A stretch of 64,000 nucleotides of DNA from Streptomyces lincolnensis (GCF_021173675.1 NZ_JAIHON010000019.1:62001-126000), one strand, 5' to 3'; positions 15,087 through 23,607 are shown, counted from the stretch's first letter. Translations and numbers: made by a program. The notes: generated from the letters alone by a model not told the origin.

Positions 15087-16456
15087 CCATCTCCGTCGTC
15101 CTGTTCACGTGCGACCTGCGGCTGCACGACCATCCGCCGCTCCGTGCGGCGCTCGACGGTACCGACCGGGTGGTCCCGCTGTTCGTGCGGGACCGGGCCG
15201 TGGACGACGCCGGTTTCGCCGTGCCCAACCGGCTCGCCTTCCTCGCCGACTGCCTGCGCGATCTGGACGCCGGACTGCGCGCCCGGGGCGGCCGGCTGAT
15301 CGTGCGCGGCGGCGATCTCGTCGACCAGGTGTGCAAGGTGGCCGCCGAGGCGGACGCCGACGAGGTGCACATGGCGGCCGACGTCAGCGCCCACGCGCGC
15401 CGACGGGAGGACCGGCTGCGCCGGGCCCTGGAGGCGGAGGGGGTACGGCTGCACGTGCACGACACGGTGACCACGGCCGTCGCGCCCGGTGCCGTGCTCC
15501 CGGCCTCCTCGGACCACTTCGCCGTCTTCACGCCGTACTTCCGGCACTGGTCGCGGCAGCCGTTGCGCCCGCCGCTCGGTGCCCCGCGCGTGGTGCGGGT
15601 CCCCGACGCGGTGGGGTCCGAACCGCTGCCCTCGCGCGAGGGCCTGTCCGGGATCTCCGAAGGGCTCGCCGACGGGGGTGAGACGGTGGGCCGCGAGCGG
15701 CTGGCCTCATGGCTGCGCGGCGGCCTGCCCGCCTACGCGGACCGGCACGACGATCTGGCGGGCGACGCCACCTCCCGCCTCTCTCCCCACCTGCACTTCG
15801 GCACCCTCTCCCCCGTCGAACTCGTCCACCGGGCCCGCCGCGCGGGCGGCCCGGGAGCGGAGGCGTTCGTACGGCAGCTCGCCTGGCGCGACTTCCACCG
15901 CCAGGTCCTCGCCGCGCGCCCGACGGCGGCCCGCGCCGACTACCGCCCCCGGCACGACCGTTGGCGGTCCGGGCGGGCCGCGGACGAGGACGCGGCGGCG
16001 TGGCGGGAGGGCCGCACCGGCTATCCGGTCGTCGACGCGGCCATGCGCCAGCTGCGCCACGAGGGCTGGATGCACAACCGCGGGCGCCTGCTGACCGCGA
16101 GCTTCCTCGCCAAGACGCTGTACGTCGACTGGCGCGTCGGCGCCCGCCACTTCCTGGACCTGCTGGTGGACGGCGACGTCGCCAACAACCAGCTCAACTG
16201 GCAGTGGACGGCCGGCACCGGCACCGACACCCGCCCCCACCGGGTCCTCAATCCCGTCACCCAGGCCAAGCGGTACGACCCCGACGGCGCCTACGTCCGC
16301 CGCTGGGTACCGGAGCTGCGGGAGCTGGCGGGTCCCGCGGTGCACGAGCCGTGGAAGCTCCAGGGGCTGGACCGGGCGGGGATCGACTATCCGGACCCGA
16401 TCGTCGATCTGTCCGACGGGCTCGCCCGTTTCCGGCGGGCCCGGGGCCGCGACTGA
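15083..16456 (+). CDS. phrB: Deoxyribodipyrimidine photolyase (class I cryptochrome/photolyase)
   Basis: A 457-residue flavoprotein that uses light to split pyrimidine dimers. The N-terminal antenna domain begins ISVVLFTCDLRLHDHPPL; the FAD domain carries SRLSPHLHFGTLSP, RQLAWRDFHRQVL, DAAMRQLRHEGWMHNR and VANNQLNWQWTAGTGTDTRP, the last holding the conserved active-site Asn and Trp. These are class I CPD photolyase features. The ATG at 15083 overlaps the preceding stop. The neighbouring B12-type MerR gene and ECF sigma gene suggest light-dependent control. Confidence 0.95.
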   Translation: MTISVVLFTCDLRLHDHPPLRAALDGTDRVVPLFVRDRAVDDAGFAVPNRLAFLADCLRDLDAGLRARGGRLIVRGGDLVDQVCKVAAEADADEVHMAADVSAHARRREDRLRRALEAEGVRLHVHDTVTTAVAPGAVLPASSDHFAVFTPYFRHWSRQPLRPPLGAPRVVRVPDAVGSEPLPSREGLSGISEGLADGGETVGRERLASWLRGGLPAYADRHDDLAGDATSRLSPHLHFGTLSPVELVHRARRAGGPGAEAFVRQLAWRDFHRQVLAARPTAARADYRPRHDRWRSGRAADEDAAAWREGRTGYPVVDAAMRQLRHEGWMHNRGRLLTASFLAKTLYVDWRVGARHFLDLLVDGDVANNQLNWQWTAGTGTDTRPHRVLNPVTQAKRYDPDGAYVRRWVPELRELAGPAVHEPWKLQGLDRAGIDYPDPIVDLSDGLARFRRARGRD

Positions 16457-16523
16457 CGTACGGAGGCCGGGGCACACAACGTGCGCCGACCGGGCGGGGC
16501 GGATCAGGGGCCGCGGCGGGACG

Positions 16524-17555
16524 TCAGAGGTGTCCGGCCGCGGCCTCGCCGGCCGGTCCGGTCAGCAGGTCCAGGGCGTCCTGGAGGGTGGCCGGCCGGG
16601 GCATTCCCCGGCCGGAGTGCCCGATCCAGCCCGGGCCGCCGAGCATCACGACCGGCTGGTGGCGGGCGCCCTTCACGCCCCACCGGGCGCCGGCCACGTG
16701 CCGGGCCAGCGGCAGGCTCGCCGAGGAACGCGTCTGGGCCCACAGGAAGACCACGGACGGGCCGATCCGGTCCACCGCGGCGACGAGGGCCTCGGCGGGC
16801 ACGGCGGCGCCGAACATCCTGGTGGGCAGGCCCCGTTCGCCCAGCGCGGCGTTGAGCGCCTCCAGCGGCAGGGTGTGCTGCTCCCCGGGGACGCAGGCCA
16901 GCACCGTCGGCCCAGGCGCCGGGGCGTCGCCATGGGCGACCGGAGGAGGGGTGAGGCGTCGGAGTGCGGTGGACACGTGCCAGGACAGCAGGTGCTCGAC
17001 CTCGACGTAACGGTCGCCCGACGAGGCCCACTTGCGGCCGACCGCGTGCAGGGTGGGCACCATGACCTCCTGCCAGGCGACGGTGAGGCCGTGGGTCTCC
17101 ACGGCGGCGGCCAGCTGTGCCTCGACCGCCGGCGCGTCGAGGCGGACCGCGGCGCGGGCGAGGCCGCGGCACTCCTGGCGGACGTCGCCCAGCGGGAGGG
17201 TTCCGGCCGCCCGGGACCGCGCCGTGGGCGCGGGCTCGGGAGCGGCGCGCGGCCCCCGCTCGCTCTCCGAGGTCTCCCGTGCCACCCGGGCGGCCTCGGC
17301 GGGCGGCACTCCGGCGGACGTCAGACGGCACATCGTCTCCAGCACGGCGACGTCCCGCGGGGTCCAGCGGCGGTGCCGTCCGTCGGTGCGGACCGCGGGA
17401 CCGATGCCGTAGCGGCGGTCCCAGGAGCGCAGCGTGGTGGGCGACACGCCGAGCCGGCGGGCCAGCGCGCCGGTGGTGAGGCTCGTCGCGGTGTCCCGGG
17501 GGGCCTGTCCCCGCCCGGCCTCCTCGCCCGCTCCGGCGTCCGGTGTCCCCGTCAT
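16524..17555 (-). CDS. MerR family regulator with B12-binding domain (LitR/CarH-like)
   Basis: A 343-residue regulator. Residues about 25-90 are a MerR winged helix (TTGALARRLGVSPTTLRSWDRRYG); the rest is a four-helix cap plus a Rossmann B12-binding domain. GEQHTLPLEAL contains the His expected to ligate cobalt. The cap motif is W, ten residues, then EH (starting KWASSGDRY), one residue longer than the nine of the classic CarH/LitR motif. Such proteins are adenosylcobalamin photoreceptors that release DNA on illumination. TATGGT (17567-17562) ends six nucleotides before the ATG, suggesting a leaderless transcript. It is divergent from an ECF sigma gene, as litR is from litS. Confidence 0.85.
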   Translation of the reverse strand: MTGTPDAGAGEEAGRGQAPRDTATSLTTGALARRLGVSPTTLRSWDRRYGIGPAVRTDGRHRRWTPRDVAVLETMCRLTSAGVPPAEAARVARETSESERGPRAAPEPAPTARSRAAGTLPLGDVRQECRGLARAAVRLDAPAVEAQLAAAVETHGLTVAWQEVMVPTLHAVGRKWASSGDRYVEVEHLLSWHVSTALRRLTPPPVAHGDAPAPGPTVLACVPGEQHTLPLEALNAALGERGLPTRMFGAAVPAEALVAAVDRIGPSVVFLWAQTRSSASLPLARHVAGARWGVKGARHQPVVMLGGPGWIGHSGRGMPRPATLQDALDLLTGPAGEAAAGHL

Positions 17556-17693
17556 GGTTCGACCATACGATGCACAACCGATGCGAGTTGATCGCTCTGC
17601 CGCCCGGCTCGGAGGATGACCGCACCGGCCGACACGGTCCCCGGCAGCACCGAGCCCGGCCGCCGGACCCACCGCACGTGAGGAACCGCCGCC

Positions 17694-18371
17694 ATGAACT
17701 CCTTGCCGAGCACACGCACGCACCGCCGGGCGAACAACGTGCGCGACCGGGTTCCCGCCGGGGACCGGCTGACCGAGGAGGAGCTCGCCCGCGGGCTGGT
17801 GGCCGGGGACGAGGCCTGCCTGACAGCCGCGTACCGCCGCTGGTCCGCCCTCGTGCACACGCTGGCCTGGCGCTCCCTGGGCGATCCCAGGGAGGCGGAG
17901 GACGTCACGCAGCAGGTCTTCCTCGGGGTGTGGTGCGGGCGGCAGGGCTATCGGCCCGAGCGCGGCACGCTCGCCGGCTGGATCGTGGGCATCACCCGCC
18001 GCAAGACCGCCGACGCGCTCGCCGCGCGCAGCCGCCGCGCCGACCTGGTCGCCCGCGCGGGCGCCCGTCTCGCGCGGACCGAGCCCTTCGGTGACCGTAC
18101 GGACACCACCCTGGACCAGGTGGTGGTCCGCGCCGAACTCGCCAGACTGCCCTCCGCGCAGCAGCGGGTGCTGCGTCTGACGTTCTACGAGGATTTGAGC
18201 CAGACCCAGATCGCCGAGCGGACGGGGTGGCCGCTGGGCACGGTCAAGAGCCACGCGCGACGCGGACTGCACCGGCTCCACCGCAGCCTCGCGTTCGTTT
18301 TCGATGCGGGTGCATCCGCGACAGCGCCTCCGTCGGAAGTGATGGGCACGGCGCACACGCACGCGCCGTAA
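17694..18371 (+). CDS. ECF-type RNA polymerase sigma factor
   Basis: A 225-residue sigma-70-family factor with region 2 (LAWRSLGDPREAEDVTQQVF, then GYRPERGTLAGWI) and region 4 (LPSAQQRVLRLTFYEDLS, then GTVKSHARRGLHRL). GTGAGGA stands upstream of the ATG. No anti-sigma gene follows; instead a strong terminator does. Divergence from the B12-binding MerR gene parallels the litR-litS arrangement of Streptomyces coelicolor, so it may transcribe light-induced genes. That role is inferred from context. Confidence 0.88.
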   Translation: MNSLPSTRTHRRANNVRDRVPAGDRLTEEELARGLVAGDEACLTAAYRRWSALVHTLAWRSLGDPREAEDVTQQVFLGVWCGRQGYRPERGTLAGWIVGITRRKTADALAARSRRADLVARAGARLARTEPFGDRTDTTLDQVVVRAELARLPSAQQRVLRLTFYEDLSQTQIAERTGWPLGTVKSHARRGLHRLHRSLAFVFDAGASATAPPSEVMGTAHTHAP

Positions 18372-18392
18372 AGGGGAGTCCCCTCGCTCCCT

Positions 18393-18434
18393 GTCCGCTC
18401 CTCGGGGAGAGTCGGTGCTCCCCGAGGGGCGGAC
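18393..18434 (+). terminator. Terminator after the ECF sigma gene
   Basis: GTCCGCTCCTCGGGGAG (18393-18409) pairs with CTCCCCGAGGGGCGGAC (18418-18434) at 16 of 17 positions around an 8-nt loop. This is the strongest hairpin in the window and starts 21 nt after the sigma stop. Confidence 0.85.
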
Positions 18435-18591
18435 CTGAGCCGTCGCCGGGCCACGGGCGCCTCCCTGCCCCCTACGCACACCTCCCTGACCACTACACAT
18501 AAGGGAGAAATAAGCGCAGAATGGACCTGCGCGGCGCTAACCGCACACCGCACCAGACGCGGTCAGGCCAGCAAGTCAAAGGAGACGAGTC

Positions 18592-19032
18592 ATGGCCAAT
18601 GTCTCGCCCACCCGAGGTGACATCTCCAGCCACCCCGACGTCAACGAAATGCGGGACCGCTACGCCCGCATGCTCGGCGGTCGCGATGTGGCGCTCGTGG
18701 ACGGACCGGTGTTCCTTCTCGGTCTGTACTGTGCCGCATCCCCGTGGATAGTCCACTACACGACGAGCCAGCCCGACCTCGTGGTCCACAACCTCATCGT
18801 GGGCATCGCGATCGGTCTGCTCGCCCTCGGGTTCACCCGGGCTCCGGAGCGCATGTACGGCCTGAGCTGGGCCATGTGCGCGCTGGGCGTGTGGATGATC
18901 GTCTCGCCGTGGATCGTCGGCGAGAGCCCGGACGCGGGAGTCGTGTGGAACAACATCATCATCGGCGCCCTGGCTCTGATCCTGGGGCTGCTGTGCATCG
19001 GTACGGCGGCGAAGAGCGCCCCCAAGCCATAG
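18592..19032 (+). CDS. SPW-repeat membrane protein
   Basis: A 146-residue integral membrane protein with four predicted transmembrane segments and two SPW signatures, AASPWIVHY and VSPWIVGE, each followed by a hydrophobic helix (LVVHNLIVGIAIGLLALGF; NNIIIGALALILGLLCIG). AAAGGAG lies 8 nt before the ATG. SPW proteins are common in actinobacteria and often stress-related, but their function is unknown. It is transcribed alone and followed by a hairpin. Confidence 0.9.
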   Translation: MANVSPTRGDISSHPDVNEMRDRYARMLGGRDVALVDGPVFLLGLYCAASPWIVHYTTSQPDLVVHNLIVGIAIGLLALGFTRAPERMYGLSWAMCALGVWMIVSPWIVGESPDAGVVWNNIIIGALALILGLLCIGTAAKSAPKP

Positions 19033-19087
19033 GCGACCCCGCCTGAAGGGAACACCGGCACGCCCTGCCCGAAGGGAACAGGCACGA

Positions 19088-19117
19088 GGGCCGGCCCGCT
19101 CTATCGCGGACCGGCCC
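19088..19117. terminator. Hairpin between SPW and phosphotransferase genes
   Basis: GGGCCGG (19088-19094) and CCGGCCC (19111-19117) pair, with an inner CCGC/GCGG stem and a 6-nt loop. It lies between two converging genes and can serve both. Confidence 0.75.
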
Positions 19118-19195
19118 CCGCACGTCCGTCGCCCCGTCGGCAGGCCGGCACCCCCACGGCTCCTGCCGCAGCGGACTGCCGGTCTCCGCCCACCG

Positions 19196-19921
19196 TCACC
19201 GCAACAGGGCCCCCAGCTCCCGCCGGTGACCGGCCACCCACTCCCGGGCCGCCCGTACCTCGTCGACGGCGCCCGATGCGCGCAGACCGACCATGGCCGG
19301 TTCGCCGCGTGCCGCCCCGGCCTCGATCCCGCGCCGACAGCGGTCCTGCCACCACAGGATCGTGTCGATGAGATCCTCACGCCCGTCGAGGCCGTAGGCG
19401 TCGCAGACCAGACGGATCCGGCGCGCCGCCTCGGACACGTCGCTCACTCCCGGTCCCAGATCGAGGTACTGCCAGCACAGGTGGGCGAGGTCGTGCACCC
19501 GCTCCCCGGGGGCGGCCAGATCCCAGTCGACGAAGGCGAGCGGGTGCCAGTGCTCGCCCCGGACGGCGTACACGGTGTTCTTCGGGGCGAGGTCGTTGTG
19601 GCACACGACGTCCCGGCCGCCGGCCGACGGTGTGCCGTGGGTGAGGTCGTGGAAGGCGCGGACGAGCCGGGCCACCTGTTCGAGAGCGGTGTCGGTACGG
19701 GCGGCGACCCGCTCGTCCGGCGTCAGGGCCGCCCGGCCCTCGATGTACCCGAACGTCTCCCTGCCCCGCTCGTCCGTCCCGAGGAACCGCGGCGCGCCCG
19801 GCCAGCCGCTCCGCTCGAACAGCGCGAGCAGGTCCCGTACGTAGTCCGACCGCGGTGACGCGGTTCGCCGTACGGTCGCGCCGACCCGCACGACCTCGTT
19901 GACCGCGCCCCCGCCGAGCAC
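19196..19921 (-). CDS. Aminoglycoside phosphotransferase (APH) family kinase
   Basis: A 241-residue protein with the eukaryotic-like kinase fold of the APH family. DVVCHNDLAPKNTVY is the catalytic loop (HxDxxxxN) and LAFVDWDLA the metal-binding motif. The GTG at 19921 is preferred because GGAGG lies 5 nt upstream; another GTG at 19933 is possible. The small size and lack of a resistance context make a housekeeping or unknown small-molecule kinase more likely than true antibiotic resistance. It is divergent from a P-loop kinase-like gene. Confidence 0.8.
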   Translation of the reverse strand: MLGGGAVNEVVRVGATVRRTASPRSDYVRDLLALFERSGWPGAPRFLGTDERGRETFGYIEGRAALTPDERVAARTDTALEQVARLVRAFHDLTHGTPSAGGRDVVCHNDLAPKNTVYAVRGEHWHPLAFVDWDLAAPGERVHDLAHLCWQYLDLGPGVSDVSEAARRIRLVCDAYGLDGREDLIDTILWWQDRCRRGIEAGAARGEPAMVGLRASGAVDEVRAAREWVAGHRRELGALLR

Positions 19922-20036
19922 CGATTCCTCCACCTGGGATCCGCCTTCCCTCGCCCGTCCCTCGCCGCCGAGAGAGGCAGGGTACGCGAGGGAAATCCGG
20001 TCGCCCGCCGCGGTGCGCGACTGGCACGCTGACGCC

Positions 20037-20573
20037 ATGGCTGACGCGGAAGCACTGCTCATCGGTGGCCGGGCCGGGGTCGGGAAGACGACGGTGGGGT
20101 GGGAGGTCTCGGCCCGCCTGCGGGCGGCCGAGGTCGGGCACGCCGTGATCGACGGGGACTTCATGGGGCAGGTGCATCCGGCGCCGGAGGGCGATCCGCA
20201 CCGGGCCGCCATCACCGAGCGCAATCTGACCGCCGTCTGGGGCAACTACGCCGCCCTGGGCTGTCGACGCCTGGTGTACGTGAACACCGTGAGCGTCCTG
20301 GCGGAGGCGGAGGGCATCTTCCGCGGGGCGATGGGCGACGGCGTACGGCTGGTACGGGTGCTGCTCACCGCCACCGACCGGACGGCGGAACTCCGGCTGC
20401 GCGGGCGGGAGATCGGCTCCGAGTTCGAGCACGAGCTGCGGGGCAGCGCCCGCAAGGCCCGGATGCTGGACGAGCGGGCATCCGCGGACACCCTGCGGGT
20501 CGCGACCGACGGACGCACCGTGATCGACATCGCGGACGAGGTGGTCCGCGCCACCGGCTGGACCGCCTCGTGA
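20037..20573 (+). CDS. P-loop NTPase, small kinase-like
   Basis: A 178-residue ATP-binding protein. Walker A is GGRAGVGKTT at residues 9-18; VIDGDFMGQVHP is a likely acceptor-substrate region, and LRLRGREIGSEFEHEL holds conserved Arg residues like a lid. The overall plan resembles adenylylsulfate/shikimate-type small kinases, but the substrate is not recognisable. The ATG at 20037 is chosen because the Walker A then lies at the usual distance from the N-terminus; no good ribosome-binding site is seen. Confidence 0.75.
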   Translation: MADAEALLIGGRAGVGKTTVGWEVSARLRAAEVGHAVIDGDFMGQVHPAPEGDPHRAAITERNLTAVWGNYAALGCRRLVYVNTVSVLAEAEGIFRGAMGDGVRLVRVLLTATDRTAELRLRGREIGSEFEHELRGSARKARMLDERASADTLRVATDGRTVIDIADEVVRATGWTAS

Positions 20574-20692
20574 ACCGTCGGACGGGCCCGCCGTGACCCG
20601 GCTCCGGCCGACGGTTGCGGCCGGAGCGGACTGTCCGCGCCTCCTGGGGGCACACGCACTGGTGCGGGGGTCTTGACAGAAGAGGGGCGGAG

Positions 20693-20956
20693 ATGGAAGT
20701 CGACGGCATCATCAGTGCCATCGTGATCGGCATCGTCATCGGTGTCCTGGGCCGGCTCGTGGTCCCGGGGCGCCAGCGCATCGGGATCCTGTGGACGATC
20801 CTCGTCGGCATCGTTGCCGCGCTGATCGGCTCGGCGATCGCCGGCGCCTTCGACGTGGCCGACACCAAGGGCGTGGACTGGGTCGAGTGGCTCATCCAGA
20901 TCGGTCTCGCCGCACTGGGCGTGGCCGCGCTGGACCGGTCGAAGGCACGCCGCTGA
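20693..20956 (+). CDS. GlsB/YeaQ/YmgE-type stress membrane protein
   Basis: An 87-residue membrane protein of the transglycosylase-associated family, with three hydrophobic segments (IISAIVIGIVIGVLGRLVV, IGILWTILVGIVAALIGSA, and a C-terminal helix) and the conserved GRLVVPGRQ loop. AGAGGGG precedes the ATG. Relatives are stress-induced; biochemical role unknown. Confidence 0.88.
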   Translation: MEVDGIISAIVIGIVIGVLGRLVVPGRQRIGILWTILVGIVAALIGSAIAGAFDVADTKGVDWVEWLIQIGLAALGVAALDRSKARR

Positions 20957-20980
20957 CGGCGGGCTGACAGCATTCCGGGT

Positions 20981-20997
20981 GGCCCTCGGCGAGGGCC
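20981..20997. terminator. Short GC hairpin
   Basis: GGCCCTC-GGC-GAGGGCC is a perfect 7-bp stem with a 3-nt loop, 24 nt after the stop of the stress membrane protein and before the converging acetyltransferase gene. Confidence 0.65.
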
Positions 20998-21102
20998 GAC
21001 CCACGCACGTGCGCGGCGCGTCGACAGGGGTCGGCGCGCCGTGCGCATACGCCGGCACCGGCAGGGCGGCGCGCCGTGCCCGTACGGCGGCCCGGCGCAG
21101 GG

Positions 21103-21879
21103 CTACGGCACGTACACGTACGGCGTCGTCGTGGTCAGCGCCTCGAAGCCCAGGCGTTCGAGGACCGGGCGGCTCGTGCTCAGGGCGTCGACCTGGAGAT
21201 AGCGGTAACCGCGGTCCACGGCGGCGCGGGCCCGGTGGGCGACGAGCGCACGGTAGATGCCACGGCCGCGCCACTCCTCCAGCGTGCCGCCGCCCCACAG
21301 TCCGGCGAAGCGGGTACCGGGGACCATTTCCATCCGGGCCGCGCTGACCGGGGTGTCGCCGGCGAGCGCGACGACGGCGACGACGCTGTCCGGGTCGTCC
21401 GTCAGCCGGGCCAGGAGCTGGTGCCGCAGCCGTGAGCCGTCGGTGCCGAACGCCTTCTCGTGCACGTCCGCGACGAGGTCCACGCCCGCGCGGTCGGTGA
21501 CGGGCAGGACACGGATCCCCTCCGGTGGATCGGCGTCCAGGGTGAGATCGGCGACCTCGCCGATCATCAGCGTCTCCTCGGGTTGGGGCGTGAACCCGGC
21601 GGCCCTGAGCCGCTTGCCCAGGTCCACCGGCAGGTCGTGGCCGTAGACCTTCCACTCGAACTCGCGGCCTAGCGCCGTGAAGTGGGCGATCTGTTCGGCG
21701 ATCGCCGCGTCCGCGCCCGCCGCGTCCAGGTCGGACCACACGACGCCGTTCCAGCCGTGGGCCGAGGAGACCTGGCGGACCACGCCCCCGGTCCGCTCGA
21801 CGCGGGCGTCGGGGCCGTCCGGCTGTGCGCCCTCGCGCATGTCCCGGTCGAACAGGGCGAGTACCGCGGCATGATCCAT
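21103..21879 (-). CDS. GNAT family N-acetyltransferase
   Basis: A 258-residue acetyltransferase with the GNAT domain in its C-terminal half. LWGGGTLEEWRGRGIYRAL supplies motif A with the acetyl-CoA pyrophosphate loop, and YRYLQVDALSTSRPVLERLGF supplies motif B. The N-terminal 110 residues (MDHAAVLALFDRDMREGAQP) are a conserved extension also seen in other Streptomyces GNAT proteins. Substrate unknown. It lies 61 bp downstream of the MerR gene on the same strand and may be co-transcribed with it. Confidence 0.85.
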   Translation of the reverse strand: MDHAAVLALFDRDMREGAQPDGPDARVERTGGVVRQVSSAHGWNGVVWSDLDAAGADAAIAEQIAHFTALGREFEWKVYGHDLPVDLGKRLRAAGFTPQPEETLMIGEVADLTLDADPPEGIRVLPVTDRAGVDLVADVHEKAFGTDGSRLRHQLLARLTDDPDSVVAVVALAGDTPVSAARMEMVPGTRFAGLWGGGTLEEWRGRGIYRALVAHRARAAVDRGYRYLQVDALSTSRPVLERLGFEALTTTTPYVYVP

Positions 21880-21940
21880 GCGCTCACTTCACCACCCGCA
21901 CGCCCCCGAGGGCAACGGCGTTTACGGTGTTCACCGCGTT

Positions 21941-22327
21941 CTACGACGTTTGTGGCCGTCCGGTGTCCGGCCGGACCGCGGCGAGGTACGCGCTGAGCCG
22001 GTCGCGGTTGCGGGCCAGGCAGTCGATACGGGCCTGGATGCGGTCGAGGTGGGCGCTCAGCAGGGCGGCCGTCTCCGGGGTGAGGTGCTCCGGGGGCAGC
22101 AGGATCTCCTCGGGTCCGGAGAGGTAGGGCAGGATCGCCCGGATCATCTCCGTGGTCAGGCCGGAGTCGAGCAGGCCGCGGATCTGCTGGACGTCCCGGA
22201 CGGCGGCCTCGTCGTAGTCGCGGTAGCCGTTCCCGGTCCGGGCCGGGTGCAGCAGGTCCTGTTCCTCGTAGTACCGCAGCAGACGGGTGGGGACGCCGGT
22301 CCGGTGGGACAGTTCGCCGATCTTCAT
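21941..22327 (-). CDS. MerR family transcriptional regulator
   Basis: A 128-residue regulator with the MerR winged helix at the N-terminus (MKIGELSHRTGVPTRLLRYYEEQDLLHPAR, read in two halves) and a coiled-coil dimerisation helix (LLSAHLDRIQARIDCLA). It lacks a large effector domain; the single Cys in RIDCLARN is not enough to call a metal sensor. It is divergent from an MFS exporter with a palindrome between, so it probably controls that transporter and itself. GAGGCGG precedes the ATG. Confidence 0.92.
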   Translation of the reverse strand: MKIGELSHRTGVPTRLLRYYEEQDLLHPARTGNGYRDYDEAAVRDVQQIRGLLDSGLTTEMIRAILPYLSGPEEILLPPEHLTPETAALLSAHLDRIQARIDCLARNRDRLSAYLAAVRPDTGRPQTS

Positions 22328-22372
22328 CAGGCCGCCTCGCCGATCGTCGTGACGTGCTCCGGGTCACCCTTG

Positions 22373-22392
22373 CCTTCACACTGATGTGAGGG
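22373..22392. promoter_or_regulatory. MerR-type operator between merR and MFS genes
   Basis: CCTTCACA-CTGA-TGTGAGGG is a 20-bp palindrome with 15 of 16 arm bases forming pairs (one mismatch pair aside), centred between the two divergent starts. TTGCCT (22370-22375) overlaps its left arm and could be a -35, as MerR regulators bind in the spacer. No convincing -10 was found. Confidence 0.65.
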
Positions 22393-22407
22393 TCCGAGCA
22401 TGGTCGC

Positions 22408-23607
22408 ATGTCCACCGCATCCCAGGTCAAGGGCACTGCCCTGCCCACGTCCCTGCCGTGGTCGGGGCTGCTCGCCCTGTCCACGGCCGCCTTCACCGCC
22501 GTGATGACCGAGCTGCTCCCGGCGGGCCTGCTCCCGCGCATGGCGCCGGCGCTGGGCGTCTCCGAGGCGCGCGTCGGCTTTCTGGTGACCGGGTACGCGC
22601 TCGCCTCCTTCGTGGCGGCCATCCCGCTGACGGCGTTGCTGCGCGGGCTGCCGCGTCGGCCGGTGCTGGTCGGGGCGCTGCTCGGGTTCGCGGTGAGCAA
22701 TCTGGTGGTCGCGCTGTCGTCGTCGTACCCGCTCACCTTCGCCGCCCGGCTGGTCGCCGGGGGCATGGGCGGCACGCTGTGGGCGATGCTCGTCGGGTAC
22801 GCGGCCCGGATGGTGCCCGCCGAGCGGCGCGGGCGGGCCATCGCGATCGTCCTCGCGGGGATCACGCTCGCGCTGTCCCTGGGGGTGCCGGCCGGGACCG
22901 CGCTGGCCGGGGTGCTCGGCTGGCGCGCGGTCTTCGGCGTGCTGGCCGGGCTCGCGGTGCTGCTGGTGGTCTGGGTACTCCGGTGGGTTCCCGGCTTCCC
23001 CGGCGAGCCGGCCGGAGCGCGGGTGCCGCTCGGCCGGGTGGCGACCCTGCCGGGCATCCCGGTGGTCCTGTCGGTGACGCTGTTCCTGCTGCTGGGGCAT
23101 CAGGTGATGTACACGTACGTGGCCCCGTTCGCGGCGCACTCCGGGTTCGGACGTACGGGCCTGGTGCTGCTGGTGTTCGGGACGGCCACGGTCGCCGGGA
23201 TCTGGATCACGGGCGCACTGGTCGACCGACGGCTGCGGCCCACGCTGCTCGGCGCGCTCGGCCTGTGCACGGTGGTCATGCTCGCGCTCGGCCTCTCCGC
23301 CCGCTCTCCGGCGGTGCTGGTCGTGGCGGTCGCGCTGTGGGGCCTGGCCTTCGGCGGGGCGCCGACGCTGATCCAGACCGCGCTGGTCGACGCTTCGGGT
23401 CCGGCCGCGGCGGACGTGGCCACGTCCTTGCAGACCACCGTCTACAACGCGGGGATCGCGGCGGGCTCGCTCACCGGCGGGCTCGCCCTGGACCACCTGG
23501 GCGCCGGGGCGCTGCCCTGGACCGCGTTCCCGCTGATCGCGGCCGCGCTCGTCACGGTGGCCGTCGGCCGACGGCACGCCTTCCCGGCCGGCCGGACACG
23601 CGTCTAG
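22408..23607 (+). CDS. MFS transporter, probable drug efflux
   Basis: A 399-residue, twelve-helix major facilitator. MTELLPAGLLPRMAPALGVS in helix 1 and LVTGYALASFVAAIPLTALL are typical of the DHA1/AraJ-YdhP efflux branch, and RGRAIAIVLAGITLALSLGVPAG carries the antiporter motif C-like glycines. The ATG at 22408 is in line with helix 1. It is divergent from a MerR regulator with a shared operator, the usual setting for drug-inducible efflux. Substrate unknown. Confidence 0.9.
   Translation: MSTASQVKGTALPTSLPWSGLLALSTAAFTAVMTELLPAGLLPRMAPALGVSEARVGFLVTGYALASFVAAIPLTALLRGLPRRPVLVGALLGFAVSNLVVALSSSYPLTFAARLVAGGMGGTLWAMLVGYAARMVPAERRGRAIAIVLAGITLALSLGVPAGTALAGVLGWRAVFGVLAGLAVLLVVWVLRWVPGFPGEPAGARVPLGRVATLPGIPVVLSVTLFLLLGHQVMYTYVAPFAAHSGFGRTGLVLLVFGTATVAGIWITGALVDRRLRPTLLGALGLCTVVMLALGLSARSPAVLVVAVALWGLAFGGAPTLIQTALVDASGPAAADVATSLQTTVYNAGIAAGSLTGGLALDHLGAGALPWTAFPLIAAALVTVAVGRRHAFPAGRTRV

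Noticed and set aside
19196..19921. Antibiotic resistance by the APH-fold gene
   Set aside because: The catalytic motifs are present, but the small size and the absence of any biosynthetic or resistance context do not support a drug-modifying role.
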